A program made the position numbers and the translations under genes. From assembly GCA_025210655.1 (NCBI GenBank), contig JAOARG010000009.1:1-41473 (forward strand): a stretch of DNA of 41,473 nucleotides, written 5' to 3'. Numbering within the stretch: position 1 is the first letter of the stretch; each line of letters begins with the position of its first letter. Below, piece by piece: positions 40,940 through 41,473 of this stretch. This stretch comes from Bacillota bacterium (GTDB lineage Bacteria; Bacillota; Clostridia; Peptostreptococcales; Acidaminobacteraceae). The notes below the pieces were generated by a model, which saw nothing but the letters and a program-made list of their open reading frames with translations, made no database searches and was not told where the DNA came from.

Positions 40940-41263
40940 ATGGAGAATGAAAAGCTTGGAATAACACAGTACTTTGATAGTGTAGTTGTTGAAATTGGTT
41001 ACGATAGTAAGATATTAAGCATTACGTATAAAGGTGATATAGTACCATCATTTTATATTGGTAAGTATATTGAAGAGGCATTACCATATGAAATTATTGA
41101 TGATATAGTGGGATTGTGTGTTGAATCTATGAGATGTAAAAAAGGTTGCATTGGAGAATTTGAAGTATATTTGAATGATAAAAAAAGAAAGGTGCTTGTG
41201 AAATCTATAGCTACAAAAGACGGGTTAATACTAATGAGTAGGGATCAAAGTAATGATAAATAG
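40940..41263 (+). CDS. Small PAS-like protein, tandem copy 2
   Basis: A 107-residue paralogue of the preceding protein: FDSVVVEIGYDSKILSITYKGDIVPSFYIGKYIEEALPYEIIDDIVGLCVESMRCKKGCIGEFEVYL matches it along the length (shared EIG-DS-I, LCV-S, G, E-EV and K-A words). AAAGGAG precedes the ATG. The two lie in one operon and probably arose by gene duplication. The GGGGCAGTC terminator closes the unit. Function unknown; a PAS-like fold is likely. Confidence 0.55.
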   Translation: MENEKLGITQYFDSVVVEIGYDSKILSITYKGDIVPSFYIGKYIEEALPYEIIDDIVGLCVESMRCKKGCIGEFEVYLNDKKRKVLVKSIATKDGLILMSRDQSNDK

Positions 41264-41274
41264 ACTTTAAAAAT

Positions 41275-41302
41275 GGGGCAGTCGTCAAATAGACTGCCCC
41301 TG
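41275..41302 (+). terminator. Terminator after the PAS-like pair
   Basis: GGGGCAGTC (41275-41283) pairs with GACTGCCCC (41292-41300). The sequence is very close to the terminator at 31315. The T-tract is short. Confidence 0.75.
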
Positions 41303-41303
41303 T

Positions 41304-41473
41304 CTAATGCTCTTCTCAATGAGAAATCACGTCTAAAATTCAAGTTTCACTTGAACGTCTAGTACAAGATATACAAATACATAATCTTGCGTCTAGTTAC
41401 GCTAGTAAATATTAAATGAAATGTTCCTATTCAATTAATATTTACGGTTTTGTGAAACAAAAAGCATCCGCCA
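41304..41473. repeat. Hairpin array 3 with CGTCTA spacers (cut by window end)
   Basis: Stems TTCTC/GAGAA (41313-41325), TTCAAG/CTTGAA (41339-41355), CAAGAT/ATCTTG (41365-41389), GTAAATATT/AATATTTAC (41405-41445) and GTTT/AAAC (41447-41458) follow each other. They are separated by CGTCTA at 41330, 41356 and 41390; a related TGTCTA is at 41301. The array continues past the window edge. Confidence 0.65.

Noticed and set aside
41461..41473. Terminal CCGCCA as a tRNA 3' end
   Set aside because: No acceptor, anticodon or T-arm sequence lies upstream on either strand; the region is part of hairpin array 3.

Overview
The window is AT-rich with tightly packed genes, AGGAGG-type ribosome-binding sites, occasional TTG/GTG starts and short rho-independent terminators. 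Several families point to an anaerobic, motile member of the Clostridia: flavodoxin next to a DUF3793 gene, old-yellow-enzyme reductase, B12/radical-SAM enzymes, GGDEF/HD-GYP proteins and many chemoreceptors. I cannot name a genus. I see no rRNA, tRNA, prophage, transposase or CRISPR array.

Layout. 1-577: non-coding, with a 30-bp direct repeat at both ends. 578-2793: MFS exporter and PhzF-like isomerase. 2832-5158, minus strand: VanZ-like protein with PadR, then HxlR with a C-terminally truncated AraC protein. 5159-6253: flavin oxidoreductase facing HxlR. 6291-6556: hairpin array 1. 6587-10625: pentapeptide-repeat protein, TetR with a truncated Fe-S protein (both behind the same operator), autoregulated MerR, CPBP protease and a PH-like membrane protein. 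10889-17890: dCache chemoreceptor, two half-permeases with PadR, DMT exporter facing LysR, and a soluble zinc-binding (CZB) chemoreceptor. 17952-22786: XRE repressor facing an HD-GYP protein, AraC regulator, GC-rich hairpin array, second dCache chemoreceptor. 22828-25157: YbjQ, GNAT, a 0.5-kb hairpin array, and an exported/membrane protein. 25188-31310: a divergent MerR-controlled locus. 31351-35000: Cys-nucleophile alpha/beta hydrolase facing TetR, GHL10 glycosidase-like protein. 34849-36066: Fur-controlled DUF3793-flavodoxin pair. 36108-41263: XRE-cupin regulator, two PAS-GGDEF proteins (one with HD-GYP), and a tandem pair of small PAS-like proteins. 41304 to the end: a further hairpin array.

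The strongest candidate for an undescribed system is 25188-31310. Two exported proteins, each built from two copies of an unrecognised domain (LPF...YW...TL...LP), are transcribed away from an operon of B12-radical-SAM enzyme, MerR regulator and membrane-anchored B12-radical-SAM enzyme. Both directions start at promoters with the 19-bp spacer and central dyad typical of MerR control, and the two dyads are nearly the same sequence. One regulator therefore probably switches on both arms, which suggests that cytoplasmic/membrane B12 chemistry and the exported proteins serve one response.

The second notable theme is non-coding structure. Four diverged copies of a ~114-120 bp MITE-like palindromic element (19082, 27394, 35505, 40476) carry inverted ends and, in three cases, flanking ATTAGG-containing direct repeats. 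Removing one copy restores a tight DUF3793-flavodoxin gene junction, and removing another restores a different C-terminus for an HD-GYP protein. Separately, four loci consist of strings of short perfect hairpins; in arrays 1 and 3 the hairpins are separated by a spacer word particular to that locus. These arrays lie 3' of genes, three of them directly after a terminator-like hairpin.
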